In this document: one piece after another, positions 9,890 to 20,504 of the stretch
How positions within the stretch are numbered: the first letter of the stretch is position 1
Layout of the letters: each line of letters starts with the position of its first letter
Assembly: GCF_000227135.1 (NCBI RefSeq)
Contig: NC_018257.1
Span: 201,501-265,500 of the forward strand
Reading direction: 5' to 3'
DNA: 64,000 nt
From: Leishmania donovani
Taxonomy: Eukaryota > Euglenozoa > Kinetoplastea > Trypanosomatida > Trypanosomatidae
Notes under the pieces: generated by a model
The model's input: only the letters and a program-made list of their open reading frames with translations
Told to the model about the DNA's origin: nothing
Databases searched by the model: none
Made by a program: the position numbers and the translations under genes

Positions 9890-11311
9890 CTACAAGTCTT
9901 CGAAGGGCACAGGGTCACCGCGGTCATCCTCACCCCTCTGCCCCTCGCGCAGCATCTTCACGCGCGCCATGCCCTTCTCCGTTTCGTCCGGCGCAATCAG
10001 CACGGCACGGTCAGCGCCGATACGATCCGCGTAACTGAAGGTCTGAGCAACCTTCTTGGAGTCCATAATGATGTCGGCACTGCGGCCCTTGTCACGCAGC
10101 TGCTTCAATACCTTCAGGGCGGTGCCTCGCTGAGACTCATTGAACGGAATCACCACATCATCCACCTTATGCGGCAGCGAGTTGATCAGCTTCTTCTTCT
10201 TCAGCAGTTCAACGATGACACAGTCGCCGAAGCCGAACCCGACGCACGAGACAGGCTGCGGGCTGCCGTACAGAGTGAAGAGGTTGTCGTAGCGGCCGCC
10301 TCCGCAGATCGCGCGGAACTCACCACTGCGGTCAAACGCTTCGAAAACGATGCCGGTGTAGTAGGCGAGTCCACGCACGACACTCGCATCGAACTGGATC
10401 CAGTCGCCGTACCCGTACATCTGCATCTGCGAGAAGAACTCTGCGAGCTCCGAGAGGGCGCCGTTCTTGTCAAAGAGGTCCTTGTCGAAGTCGTCGACAG
10501 ACCTGAGACTAAGTGTCTTGATGATGTCGTCCGCCTGCTGGCCATCCAGGGCCAGGTCCTTTAACTCCGCGCGGATTTGCTCCTCAGGCAGCTTCTCCAT
10601 CTTGTCGACGATCACGCACACTGGAGCAAAGAGAGAATCCGGCACGCCAGCGCCGGCGAGTGCACACTGCAGCAACTTGCGCGAGTTCACCTTCACGCCA
10701 ACGTCCTGCGCGGTGAGGCCGAGCGACTCCATCGCCGCGCATGCGGCGCACACGAGCTCCACCTCTGCGGCCACGCTCTTCACACCGACGATATCCATAT
10801 TCCACTGGTAATGCTCACGGCGACGACCGCGGGAGATGGCCTCGTAGCGCCAGCACTGCGGAATGGAGTACCACTTGGCGGGCAGAAGCAGAGAGCGGCC
10901 CTTGGCGAGCTGCAAACGCACCAATGACGGCGTCATCTCAGGCCGCAGTGTGACACGGTGGCCACCCTTCGTCACAAAGTTGAACATTTGTTCTGTAATC
11001 TCCTCTCCCGCTTTGCGGATGTAGAGCTCCTCCGACTCTAGAACTGGGGCGTCATACTCCTCGAAACCGAATCTGCGGGCCGTATCGTGGAAGACGCCGA
11101 AGAGGTGCCTGCGCACTCGCATGTCCTCGGGAGGGAAGTCGCGGCAGCCCTGCACGGGCTCTTTCTCGATCATGTTCGCTTGGCTCTTTTTCTTGGACTT
11201 CTTCGATACTACCCCCTCCGGCTGCAGCAGCGCCTCCTTCTCGGCGAGTTTCACCTTCAGGTCGTTGATTTCCGCGAGAAGCGCGGCATTGGGCGAGGCC
11301 GTCGAGGACAT
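9890..11311 (-). CDS. HARS: Histidyl-tRNA synthetase (class II)
   Basis: A 473-residue class II aminoacyl-tRNA synthetase that charges tRNA-His. The N-terminal 45 residues form a charged, WHEP-like or helical extension ending in a lysine cluster. The catalytic core has motif 2 (RYE at 155-157, GRRREHYQ at 162-169), the histidine-specific RGLAYYTG at 313-320 and GGGRYD at 337-342. The last 90 or so residues form the anticodon-binding domain. It is of eukaryotic/archaeal type. The open frame begins with a GTG four codons earlier; the ATG at 11311 is the likely start. No mitochondrial leader is clear, so any mitochondrial supply would need an alternative start or import of charged tRNA. Confidence 0.93.
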   Translation of the reverse strand: MSSTASPNAALLAEINDLKVKLAEKEALLQPEGVVSKKSKKKSQANMIEKEPVQGCRDFPPEDMRVRRHLFGVFHDTARRFGFEEYDAPVLESEELYIRKAGEEITEQMFNFVTKGGHRVTLRPEMTPSLVRLQLAKGRSLLLPAKWYSIPQCWRYEAISRGRRREHYQWNMDIVGVKSVAAEVELVCAACAAMESLGLTAQDVGVKVNSRKLLQCALAGAGVPDSLFAPVCVIVDKMEKLPEEQIRAELKDLALDGQQADDIIKTLSLRSVDDFDKDLFDKNGALSELAEFFSQMQMYGYGDWIQFDASVVRGLAYYTGIVFEAFDRSGEFRAICGGGRYDNLFTLYGSPQPVSCVGFGFGDCVIVELLKKKKLINSLPHKVDDVVIPFNESQRGTALKVLKQLRDKGRSADIIMDSKKVAQTFSYADRIGADRAVLIAPDETEKGMARVKMLREGQRGEDDRGDPVPFEDL

Positions 11312-11998
11312 TCTGACGCTCACCCAATTAGGCAGCTGGCGGTAGAAGCGTTTCGTTGTTGGTGTGTCTTAGTGTGGAACTGCGGTTGAAAAGCCGCCCA
11401 TACATCGGGTACGCCGACGCAACACGTGCATAGACGCACACATAGACACGGACCGGGGGAGAGATGAAAAAGTGAGGGTAACGTCGGGTGGAAAAGTCAC
11501 GGGAGAGATGCATGCGTGAAGTTTGTGCGACTGAAACACGCGTGGAGGAGGAGGTGATGAGAGGGTCGGGCGACAGCGTCGACACGGGACGGAGCACATA
11601 AAAAAAGAGACACACCTCTCTAGACACACAGAGGCAGTGGGCAGAAATGTCAGCCGAGAGCGTTGAGTCTGCGTTGGCAATTTTTTCGCATCTCTTTGTA
11701 TTACCAGAATGGCTCCCTCTGTCAGTAGGATGGAAAGCCGATCAAAACTCACCATCGTCCTCACATTTCTGCAAGCACTACAGCACTCGCTTCGGTTGCG
11801 CGTTGCTTCTTAGGTGTGTCCAGCGAGTAGTAGAAAGGGGGAGCGATACCCTCTTCACACCCACAGACACGCACTGAATCAGACCTTTCCAGCTTGCACA
11901 TTAGGCGGCGCTCGTGCAGGGTAGCTCGCTCGGCTTCTGTGCACAGAGTTCGAAGTTGAATTGCATTTTGTGGAAGCGCAGAAGTGATGCAAATCCTT
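11312..11998. other. Intergenic spacer
   Basis: About 0.7 kb between the p25-like stop and the HisRS start. Short open frames here have no recognisable family features. Nothing else is seen. Confidence 0.45.
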
Positions 11999-12613
11999 TC
12001 ACGAAGCTTCACGTCGTCTGCGCAGGAATTCCATGTGCAGCAGCTGATAGGAACGCGCATTCAGCTTTCGGATAGGGGTCGCCGGAACGCCGGCGTACAC
12101 GGTGTAGGGAGACAGTGTCACCTCGGGGGGCACCCACGTTCGAGCCAGCAGCCACACACCATCTGGAAGGTGCGCTCCAGTAGACACCACGCACTGCGCA
12201 TCAAGTCTAACCATGTGCCCGACCTCTGCCGCTTCGCAAACCACCTGCCCTCCCACGTACACAAAGGACCCGATGTGGACACGCGGCTCAGCGCGTGCGG
12301 AGGCCTGCCTTACACAGACGCGAACTGGTGGATGCAAGACTGCGCCGGCGCACACAACAGAGTAGGCGCCGATCGAAAAGGCGGCCATATCAGTATGGAC
12401 AACGGCGCTGCAATCAACATAGGCTCCCTCAGCGACACAGCTAGCGCCCCCATGATCGGCGTACGAGTTTGTTAGTCCTGAACCTGTGACTTTTTGGACT
12501 TCCCTGGCGCCAGACGTGACACAATCACTCGTGTGCTCTACGATCAACGGGTTCAGTGCCCCAGAAGTCATCAGCGGGGGCACGAGCTTCGCATTTCCAC
12601 TTTGCGGATGCAT
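11999..12613 (-). CDS. Dynactin subunit 5 (p25)-like left-handed beta-helix protein
   Basis: A 204-residue protein whose middle and C-terminal parts show hexapeptide-like repeats (IG-, V-G-type turns) of a left-handed parallel beta-helix. The order of segments, with GAYVDCSAVVH, then HIGSFVYVGG, then WVPPEVTLSPYTVYAG, follows dynactin p25 better than acetyltransferases or gamma carbonic anhydrases. No catalytic His cluster is evident. p25 sits in the dynactin pointed-end complex and helps dynein bind cargo. The open frame extends 52 codons upstream, but a pyrimidine-rich tract and AG at 12626-12625 lie just ahead of the ATG at 12613, so the longer form would be untranslated leader. A related bacterial-type acyltransferase cannot be fully excluded. 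Confidence 0.6.
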   Translation of the reverse strand: MHPQSGNAKLVPPLMTSGALNPLIVEHTSDCVTSGAREVQKVTGSGLTNSYADHGGASCVAEGAYVDCSAVVHTDMAAFSIGAYSVVCAGAVLHPPVRVCVRQASARAEPRVHIGSFVYVGGQVVCEAAEVGHMVRLDAQCVVSTGAHLPDGVWLLARTWVPPEVTLSPYTVYAGVPATPIRKLNARSYQLLHMEFLRRRREAS

Positions 12614-12640
12614 CTTCCTTATCTCTGTGCAAGAAGAAAA
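12614..12640 (-). other. Probable trans-splice acceptor for the p25-like gene
   Basis: On the minus strand a T/C-rich tract (about 12,630-12,655) is followed by the first AG at 12626-12625 and then the ATG at 12613. It would leave a 5' UTR of about a dozen bases. It rules out the longer start. Confidence 0.5.
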
Positions 12641-13021
12641 AGAAACAAAGAGCAGGGCAAGAAGATATTCAGAGGCCGGTGAAGCAGTAGAGAGAGACAC
12701 CGGGAAGCACAGATGGATTCCCTCTCTCGGGTTCCAAAGCACGTAATGCCTCCTTAGTCGCGAAATCATCTGTGTTGTTCGTTTGCATGGCTACCCGAAT
12801 GCGGCCTGCACGGGAGACGCACTGCTGCTCAGCGTGGCGAACATGGAAAAAAGAGAGAACACGGTCCGTGCAGGAGTACGCGCGCGCAACTCCGACGACG
12901 TCGAAAGAGCTTCCCCCTAAGGGAGCCCGAAGTCGGCCGCCTTCTTTTTCCCGCGCATGTTGCGGTGCTTATATTCTGCTCACCCGATGATGGCGAGTGT
13001 GAAGAGAAACTACTTCTAAGA

Positions 13022-13618
13022 TCACCACGGATCCTCACGGCGCTCACTGCGCGTGATGGCGATGTCGGGCTCTTGGAGCACCCAGTGTCCTCTGTAGCGT
13101 TGGTTGATCCGAAGCGCTCCGGGGCGTCGAGGGGCAGTCAGGTCCACCTTTGGCGCATGCGGCAGCTCGGTCGGCAGCGTGGTTTCAGCATGCTCTGCTA
13201 AGGTTTCGTGCGTGATCTCGCCGCCCTTGCCGAACGCGGACGTGTTCGATGTGCGAGCGCCCTTGAAGAAGCCTCTCTGACCCTCGTGACGACCATCCTG
13301 CATTGCTCTTCGTCCCAGTAGCAAGTCCAGCTGGCGGATGAGCGGATCATCGTCCATGCGGAAGTACTTGAGTGCCGCGTAAAGCCTCCGGGAGTACTGT
13401 TGCGCAACCTCCAGCGAGGCAGACATGGTGAAGCAGGGGCGAAACACCTCCACCTCTCGAAAAAACTCCTGCTCTATTGCGTGGCATGCAACTTTGTTCT
13501 TGTCAGCCGTTGCGTTCCGGTGAGCCAGGTGTAGCTTCATGAGCTGCAGAGCGCCGTCAACAAATGGGGTACTGTTGTGTAGGGCGTTGGAGCACCACAC
13601 ACTGCACACTCGAAGCAT
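13022..13618 (-). CDS. Conserved-looking hypothetical, possibly mitochondrial
   Basis: A 198-residue frame starting at the ATG at 13618 (the open frame begins with TTG eight codons earlier). The N-terminus (MLRVCSVWCSNAL) is short, hydrophobic and basic, as in trypanosomatid mitochondrial leaders. The middle (residues about 45-110) is predicted helical with an acidic-hydrophobic pattern; the C-terminus is basic and Pro-rich and ends in a tryptophan. I do not recognise a family. Base composition and frame match the neighbouring genes, and no better frame overlaps it. A kinetoplastid-specific mitoribosome or respiratory subunit is possible but not shown. Confidence 0.6.
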   Translation of the reverse strand: MLRVCSVWCSNALHNSTPFVDGALQLMKLHLAHRNATADKNKVACHAIEQEFFREVEVFRPCFTMSASLEVAQQYSRRLYAALKYFRMDDDPLIRQLDLLLGRRAMQDGRHEGQRGFFKGARTSNTSAFGKGGEITHETLAEHAETTLPTELPHAPKVDLTAPRRPGALRINQRYRGHWVLQEPDIAITRSERREDPW

Positions 13619-14440
13619 GGTGAAGGAAAGTGTTGCTGCCAACGAGACGATCCACCGAGGGCTACTGTGAGAACAGAAGTTACCCGGTCGATGTAAGAAT
13701 ATGCTTGCGGGAGTGCTCTATGCCGCAAGGAGGGTTAGCGCTAGATAGAAAGGAAAAAAAAGAGTAAAAAATGGGCAAAAGAATCATGTGGTAAGGAGAG
13801 GAATAGCAGCGTACTTCAGGAGACAAAGAGGTGGTATTGGGAAAGGGGGAAGGGGAGAGCTCTGAAAGCGGGGAAACCTCGGCACAACATGGCGCCAGCC
13901 CCCTCCCCCTTGACGCGTGGGAGACTTGATGCACCAAAGGACTCTCCGTCCAGCATTGGCATCGCCCACCACATGGACAAGAATTTGCCTCTATCCCCCA
14001 CACACACACACGCACGCGCGCCCTTCGCCCGCGCGACTCACCCCCCCCCCCTCTGCAACTCTCAGCCTCGCAGCATACCGTGCGCTCACGTGCTTCTCCG
14101 TAATTCGCACGCGGGCCCTCATTGCATTACGGTCTTTCTTCGATTACATGTACCACTGGTGACAGTGAGACAATAAGGCACACATACGCACAAACAGAGC
14201 TGTGAATAACCACACGCACTACCATGCGCATACGCTACACCAAAGATCACCAGCGCGAGTGTCACACAGCACTTCTAACAAAACAACGGTGAAGTCGGTT
14301 TCACTGCGTTCTGTGCCTGCGGTACCCTCTTCCTGAAGTGGCCCAAGCCAGTCAGCTGGCATACGCGGTGAGAGCCGAGGCGGTGCCTTCGGAACGGCAG
14401 CGTACACAGAAAGTAAAGAACTAGAAGATCAGGAACGGCC
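13619..14440. other. Intergenic spacer with a poly-C run
   Basis: About 0.8 kb. It holds a C11 run at 14041-14051 and a short (CA)n tract near 14,000. No gene is supported. Confidence 0.45.
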
Positions 14441-15634
14441 TCACGGCTCCCCTGAGTAGCCGAACCGCTTGCTCTTGACGATCCACGGCACTTTCTTCCA
14501 CTTCTCTTGGCGGGCCACACTCTTAAAAGCCGCGGTGCGATCGTAGACGCGATCTTCGTAAACGTAATCCTCCGGCAGAAGACCCTCCGCCTTCCATTTG
14601 TCGATCTTGTCCTTCACGATGCCGTCCACCTTTGCATTCGGGCTGTGCCCGCTTGTGGCGAGTTGGGATGGCGTGTAGTCAAAGTAGAGCTGTCGTGGAG
14701 AGAACTGGCGCGGCTGACGGATGCTGGCGTGCCAGCAAACGTGGTAGAACATCGAGTCATTCTCTTTCAGCGGCACACGCAGTTTTTCCGCGCCGTGCCC
14801 GCGCAGGTCAGCGTACGTGATCCGCAAGAACTTAACCTTCCGCTCGCCCAAGTAGAAGAGGTACTTTTTGACGTAGTTGTAGATGGCCTTATCATGTACC
14901 GCATTTAGTGCATATACGAGTGAGCGCGCCTCCACACGATCCAGATCCGCCTGCACGTCTGCCATCTCCTCCAGTACCAACCGCACGCCCTCCTCGTCTC
15001 CTTGGCGACCCAGACTTTTCAACAGGTAGCTCCACTGCGGTGTGTCAAAGGAGGGGGTGTAGTTCCACCCATCCTTTAGACATTTGGTAAAGATGGGCCG
15101 CCACTCTGCGCTGTCCGACTTGCTACAGCAGAAGAGGATAGCCTGCACGAGTGGGAGAGGCGGCGCAGACGCGCTGTCATCGCGCATAAATCGAGGAGCG
15201 CAGTGCTTGTTCCACAGAGCCATCGCCTCCGCACCGCTGCGCTGGAAGGCGCAGTGCTGAAAGATCTTTGCAAGCCAGCCATCGCGGGCCGCGGCATCGT
15301 CAATCAGCGGGCTGAGCTTCTCGAACTCATCGATCACCTCCGCGACCGGCGTCTGCGGAACCAAACGCCCGTGAGGAAGCTTCTTTAGCTGCGGTTCAAG
15401 CCCTACAAGAAATGCGGGGTGCATCTCCGTCGAGATCCATACACCACGGTACTTGTTCACAGAGCTGTGGTGTGGCTGATAGGGTGCCGGCAGAGAGCGG
15501 TTCACACTGCTGGGGCGCTCCATCCCCTGCGGTAAGTTGTAGTGCCAGTGGCATTGACTATACATGAGCATTGGCGACGTATCTGGGTTTATTGGGGTGT
15601 ACCCCAGCAGCCGGCGCGCCGTCCGGTGAAGCAT
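14441..15634 (-). CDS. Helical-repeat (PPR-like) mitochondrial protein
   Basis: A 397-residue protein starting at the ATG at 15634; the upstream open frame starts with a TTG and is not needed. The leader MLHRTARRLLGY is a good mitochondrial presequence. The middle (about 130-290) is a series of helix pairs, for example around PLVQAILFCCSKSD and YLLKSLGRQGDEEGVRLVL, that look like degenerate pentatricopeptide repeats. The C-terminus is basic and aromatic. This build is common among kinetoplastid mitoribosomal and RNA-processing proteins. The exact orthologue is not recognised. A T-rich tract lies upstream on the minus strand (about 15,712-15,725). Confidence 0.7.
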   Translation of the reverse strand: MLHRTARRLLGYTPINPDTSPMLMYSQCHWHYNLPQGMERPSSVNRSLPAPYQPHHSSVNKYRGVWISTEMHPAFLVGLEPQLKKLPHGRLVPQTPVAEVIDEFEKLSPLIDDAAARDGWLAKIFQHCAFQRSGAEAMALWNKHCAPRFMRDDSASAPPLPLVQAILFCCSKSDSAEWRPIFTKCLKDGWNYTPSFDTPQWSYLLKSLGRQGDEEGVRLVLEEMADVQADLDRVEARSLVYALNAVHDKAIYNYVKKYLFYLGERKVKFLRITYADLRGHGAEKLRVPLKENDSMFYHVCWHASIRQPRQFSPRQLYFDYTPSQLATSGHSPNAKVDGIVKDKIDKWKAEGLLPEDYVYEDRVYDRTAAFKSVARQEKWKKVPWIVKSKRFGYSGEP

Positions 15635-17667
15635 GGCGCCCGCTTCTTTGTCAGCGGAAGAAACCGGCCACTCATACAAATTGCCGTTCGGCGCTGCTTT
15701 TACCGCTCACAGACGAAAAAAAAAGAGCGCTTAGCAGACCGTTAGTGAAGACGAGGTCGGCAGGAAAGATTGTAGAGGAAGGAAAGGGGAAAGATCAGCA
15801 TGTAGAATAGATTCCGGGATGCCAAGACGCGCTCAAGGATCCAGTGTATCAGATGCATGCAGGTCTGGTGGCAGAGGCTCCTTTGCGGAACGCACCCACG
15901 ACACCACACGCAATCTCCAAAAGGAGGGAGACGAGAAGTCTGCAGAAAGGGCAAAGAGGGAATCGTAACGCAATAAAAGGTCGTGGCTTTAGAGGCATCA
16001 TGAATCGGGGCATCCTGGTTTGGGTGCGTGTCACGCAACACACTGTGCTGTTCATGTTCATTCTTCGAAATAAGAGCGAATGCCACCGCTGCCCACCGCA
16101 ATATACACACTACCACGGATCGCATACATACACCCCTGACAGGCACGCACACATTCACGAACATCGCATACAAGCTACGAGGGAGCACCTCGACCAGCAA
16201 AAAAAAAAAACGCCGCACTGCAGAAGAAATCGGGGAGGTTGAGCAATGAAGGCCAGTCAACAATCGCAGGAAGAGCAAAACAAAGATGAAAAAATGTATC
16301 GGCCATTGGCGTGTGCGTGCAGCTGAGTGTATGTGTATATATGTACAAAAGCCAAACCCCCCTCCTCTTCCCTACGTCACTCCGCCTGCACAGATGACAA
16401 CTTTACAGGTTACCAGCACCAGAAACAACGAACAAAAGCAAGAGAAGCGATGCGTCTCTCCGCATCACATCTGAAGCACACGGACGCGAATTGTGCCTTC
16501 CATGAGAAAAACGCAGTGATGAAACCCAAATGCACACCCAAAAAAAAAAAAGATAAACGGCAAACAACTACGCTAGAGTCACTTTGATAAATCACAGCAG
16601 ATGGAGGCCGCGCAATGATCGCGAGCGCGGGGCGGGCTACCTTGAAGCGAAAGGGAAGAAAGAGAGAAGAGTCGTTTTCATAAACGTGATTTTTCTTCTT
16701 CGACGCGCTTTGTAGGCAATGAGAAAGAAGAGCAACGAGATTGAGCGAAATTCACCGCTCTCGCGGGAGAGGCGACCAGCACTGTTGCCTATGATCAAGT
16801 GAAACAAGAAAATTATATACAAAGAAAAGGTAAAGCAAGACAGGAAACGCAGATGATCTCTAGCCAAAATTCTAGAAAAAAGTGCACGTTCCCTCCAGTT
16901 CTTGTAAATATTGAAGCTGGAAACGGTGAAGGTAAAGGAAAGCAAAACAGACGAACGAGCTACATCGATAGCTGTCTTGCAATGATGAAAACTGTTCGCA
17001 ACATCCACGTCACATATTCGAGTGCCGCATCGGTGGTGATACCCTTCATATAACACCACGCAGCCCATCAGGGTTGCAGTAGAGGACATCCGACACAGTT
17101 GGCCTCGCCACAAGCTCCGACAGCGCCTTTCCTTTCTCTTACTCGTCGACAAAACTCCCTCATGGCCTTTTTGTTTTTGCGAGTACATCCATGCTGCGAC
17201 TGGAAGAAATGCAGCCTCGTCTCACGGGTTCCCGTGGGAGAGAGAACACCTTGAACTGTTAGAGAAATAACTGCCCGCCAAACTCTTAGCAAGCATACAA
17301 CAGCTTGCGTGAACAGCAACGGCGAGGGGGAAAGAGGGGTGCCAAAAGGGTCCGGGGAAGAGTTCGAGAGAATTGTTTTCGTTCGTGGGCGCCCGTGCGC
17401 TTGTGCATCTGTGCAAGTTTTTCTTTTCGGTTCCATGCGCAAACAGCCATGCTATAAGAAAAACTGCTAGAAAGCGAGTGAACTCTGCCCGAACACGGAA
17501 GACGGCTGGAAGGAGAGAGAAGCAATAACAAAACGACAAGCAAAAGATGCGAAGCACCCTATCTTTTGAGGAATGCACACAAGGAGACGTAAGTCCCCAT
17601 AAGGACGGCTCCGCCACCCCCCCCCCGCCGCCCCCTCACGAAACTAGGGCAGCACTGTCGAGGGCTT
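15635..17667. other. Intergenic spacer, 2 kb
   Basis: Holds the acceptor tract of the PPR-like gene on its left side and the 3' UTR of the PLC-like gene on its right. A C10 run lies at 17617-17626, close to the PLC-like stop. Poly(A) runs on the plus strand near 16,200 and 16,540 are pyrimidine tracts on the transcript. No gene is supported. Confidence 0.45.
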
Positions 17668-19860
17668 CTACTTGATGAAGCAGTAGATGCCATGGATCTG
17701 CTTCTTCGAGGCGCGCTCTTCGCCAAAGGGGACGGAAGGGAGGGCGCGGTAACCAGGGCGAAGAAGACCAGGGCAAAAAGCCGAGGTAAAGGTCCGCTCC
17801 GCGCCGTTCGCTTCAAACGTCATCTGCACCACTGCTATTGTAGCCTGGTTGCAATCCGTGAAGGAAACCTGACTCCCATTCACGCGCGCCGCGCCTGCGC
17901 CATGGATAGTGACATTCATCGACGTCAACGGCGAGCAGTTGAGGAGGCGAGGGCCACCGATAACGCTGAAGCTCAGCTCAGGAGACTTGGCGGAGTCGAT
18001 GTCGGTTTTAAGAATGTACCCGCAGCGACCATTGTCAGAGAATCGTCCACGAGTCCAGGGAAGGCACCGCTCGCTGTTGTCAACGTCGACAAACTGGATA
18101 CCCAGGCTGGCCGCCTTGCCCTCCGCATCTGGCAGCTCCGTGGACACTTCAGCGGAGTTCACTGTGCAGAACGCGAAATGCGTCAGCAAATCCTTCCGTG
18201 TCAACTTAGTCGTGGCGAGGCTCGATGCGGGGACGCGCTCCGTGTCCCACGGCTTCGGATCATTACTGTCAGAGTACTTGAAGAAAGTGATGCTAGAGAG
18301 AGACGCGGACGCAGTGGTGTCCTGCGGATCAATGGCGCCGCCCACCACCACCTTGACATCATGCAAGTTTTCTCGGCGCACAGTGAACTCATCGCCGACC
18401 TTGAGACGCGCCAGGGTTTCTCGCAAATGCTGCTTGTTCTGGATTGGAATACCGTTGATGTGAGTCAGCCAATCATCCTTGAGCACGCCACCCTTCGACG
18501 CCGGCGTCCCCTCCATCACATCCGTGACGCGGACGCCGAGGCCATCCTTGTTCATATCGGCCACCAGAAAGCCAATGAAGGGCTTCAGGCGACTCTGATG
18601 GCTCATAACAAGCACCTTGTTGCGCAACGCACCGGGGCTGAACTTGGGGTCATTGATCATGGCACCCTCAAACATGAGACCCTCCGCCACGGCGGACTCC
18701 AGAATGTCGTTGATCATCTTTGCCACCTCATCCTGAACAGGAGTGGGCATCGGTGTGCCAGGAGAAAGACAAAGGACGATCGGGTACGTGTTCGTCGCAA
18801 AGCCGTTCTTCTTTACGCCCTCCAAGATGGTCTGCAACTCGCAAGATCCCACCATGAGCTTTCCGTTGCTCGCTTTATTGATGTTGAGCACCAAAGCGCG
18901 CGTTCCGTCCGCTGCGGCACGCTTGAGGTCTTCCTCAGTTTCGATGCGCGCACACGAGACCATGTAGTGCGTGAAGGATTGCGTCATGTCCTGCCACACG
19001 TCAGACGTCCGTGCAGGGTCGATGGCGTTGTTTGTCAATACGCTCCCATTGTAGCTGATGAAGTTATACTTGTGGATGCCGCCGCCAAAGCAATACTTGA
19101 ACTTCTCCACAATCTGGCGATCTGTGACCTCGCTGCGCTGCACATCACGCAGGAACTTGCCTAGTTGCTCTGATGTCATCGACTCTTTCCCGTCCGTGAA
19201 CTTGTTGAACACTTCCGTCGCGGCGTCGTTTGCAGACACCCAGCGGAATTGATAGGCTAGGATGTCCTCGAACGAAACAGATTTACTCACCACGTACCGG
19301 ATGTACAGGGTATTGAGCACCGCCTGCCCCGAGGTCACCGGAATCGTCTTTCCGAACGACGGGTTGTTCGAAAACCACGCTAGCAGTATGCGCGAGAAGC
19401 CGTCGTCCATGGCACGCTCCTCAACCTGCGGCACGGATGCCTCTATCAACGGCAACTTGAGCTGCCGCGCTAATGACGTCAGAAGAACCGTGATGAGGTC
19501 AAGCTTGAGGCGGAACTTGGTGCGTGTTACCTCGGCACAGGAATTGGTAAACGTCAACGCAATTAGTTGCTTCACCGCCTGCGAATCGGGCAGGCCACTG
19601 AAGAAGAGCTCCGCACCCTCCAGAATAGAGCGCAAGAAACGTTCAGCGGAGGCCTTTGTTGCTTTGTTCGCATCTGGCCCCACCTCTTCAGTCCTCTCAT
19701 CATTGTCGGAAGAACCTGCCCACCCCTTGACTGCGCTGTATTTCGAGACAACCCCCTTCTCTTCATTGTGATGCTTGTTGTTACTTTTGGGGTGATAGCC
19801 AAACCTCTTCGGGCCCGAGGTCGTCTTTTCTGCCGTTGATTTGGAGTTTAGGCACCCCAT
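17668..19860 (-). CDS. Myristoylated phospholipase C-like protein with PDZ domain, probably catalytically dead
   Basis: A 730-residue protein starting MGCLNSKS, a strong N-myristoylation signal with a Cys for palmitoylation, so membrane attachment is likely. The start at 19860 is chosen over an ATG four codons upstream because of this. After an N-terminal region there is an EF-hand-like part (about 210-290), then a PLC X-box (about 291-420) beginning DMTQSFTHYMVSCARI. In true PLC enzymes this segment ends in SSHNTYL; here the catalytic His is gone, and the second active-site region reads YPIVLCLSPGTP. A PDZ domain (about 425-510) sits where the X-Y linker would be. A Y-box end follows (GRFSDNGRCGYILK, about 605-618) and a C2-like C-terminus (FCPGLLRPGYRAL). 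It probably works as a lipid- or protein-binding scaffold. Confidence 0.8.
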   Translation of the reverse strand: MGCLNSKSTAEKTTSGPKRFGYHPKSNNKHHNEEKGVVSKYSAVKGWAGSSDNDERTEEVGPDANKATKASAERFLRSILEGAELFFSGLPDSQAVKQLIALTFTNSCAEVTRTKFRLKLDLITVLLTSLARQLKLPLIEASVPQVEERAMDDGFSRILLAWFSNNPSFGKTIPVTSGQAVLNTLYIRYVVSKSVSFEDILAYQFRWVSANDAATEVFNKFTDGKESMTSEQLGKFLRDVQRSEVTDRQIVEKFKYCFGGGIHKYNFISYNGSVLTNNAIDPARTSDVWQDMTQSFTHYMVSCARIETEEDLKRAAADGTRALVLNINKASNGKLMVGSCELQTILEGVKKNGFATNTYPIVLCLSPGTPMPTPVQDEVAKMINDILESAVAEGLMFEGAMINDPKFSPGALRNKVLVMSHQSRLKPFIGFLVADMNKDGLGVRVTDVMEGTPASKGGVLKDDWLTHINGIPIQNKQHLRETLARLKVGDEFTVRRENLHDVKVVVGGAIDPQDTTASASLSSITFFKYSDSNDPKPWDTERVPASSLATTKLTRKDLLTHFAFCTVNSAEVSTELPDAEGKAASLGIQFVDVDNSERCLPWTRGRFSDNGRCGYILKTDIDSAKSPELSFSVIGGPRLLNCSPLTSMNVTIHGAGAARVNGSQVSFTDCNQATIAVVQMTFEANGAERTFTSAFCPGLLRPGYRALPSVPFGEERASKKQIHGIYCFIK

Positions 19861-20504
19861 TTTTGCCCACACACACAGTCCCCACAGCTAAACTAATATA
19901 TCCGTTTTGAGTGCCGTGTAGCGACTGCGTGTGCTTGCGAGTGTGCGTCACGATTTAATTATGCGTTTGCCTGCTTTCTTTGAACTAAATGCAACTACTC
20001 GGTAGGGTCACCCCTACTTCGTGAAAACACAGCGTCGCCGCTCACTTGGATCGTCGGGTTTCTTGTCGTCGCCTCTGATTTTCTCCCAGACAACGTGTAT
20101 CTTCGTGTTTCCTTTTTTGGCGTCGTTATGGGATAATGCAGTAGAAAGGAGCAGATAAATTTAGGTTTCAGAGACGCGAGGGAAATTTAAGAATGGACAC
20201 TAGGAGGAGCGGTGAAATTTGCATTACGCGCGAGCCCGAGCACATCCTTCACTAAACGAATCAAAGGGCATTCGGGTGGAAAAGAGTCGTTGAAGATCCG
20301 CTTTGGAGGCAGCACTCACACAGACACCGGCCCCTATGGTAGAAGTGCAATGACACCCAGAACTAGAGCGTCTCTGCATCTGTCTACGATTGCCTAAAAC
20401 CACATGCTGCTCCGATGCACATTCTTTTTTGTTGGTTTTATAGATGTTAAATAAGTTCGAAAAGCACAATTGAATCCCTTGAAAATAAAGAGCACCGGGG
20501 TACC
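19861..20504. other. Intergenic spacer
   Basis: About 0.64 kb holding the eS30 3' UTR and the PLC-like 5' UTR. It is more A/T-rich than the genes beside it. No gene is supported. Confidence 0.4.

Noticed and set aside
9761..10564. 267-codon plus-strand open frame
   Set aside because: It is antisense to the histidyl-tRNA synthetase gene and carries no recognisable motif.
17692..19164. 490-codon plus-strand open frame
   Set aside because: It lies antisense inside the PLC-like gene and its product has no family pattern, while the minus strand shows clear domains.
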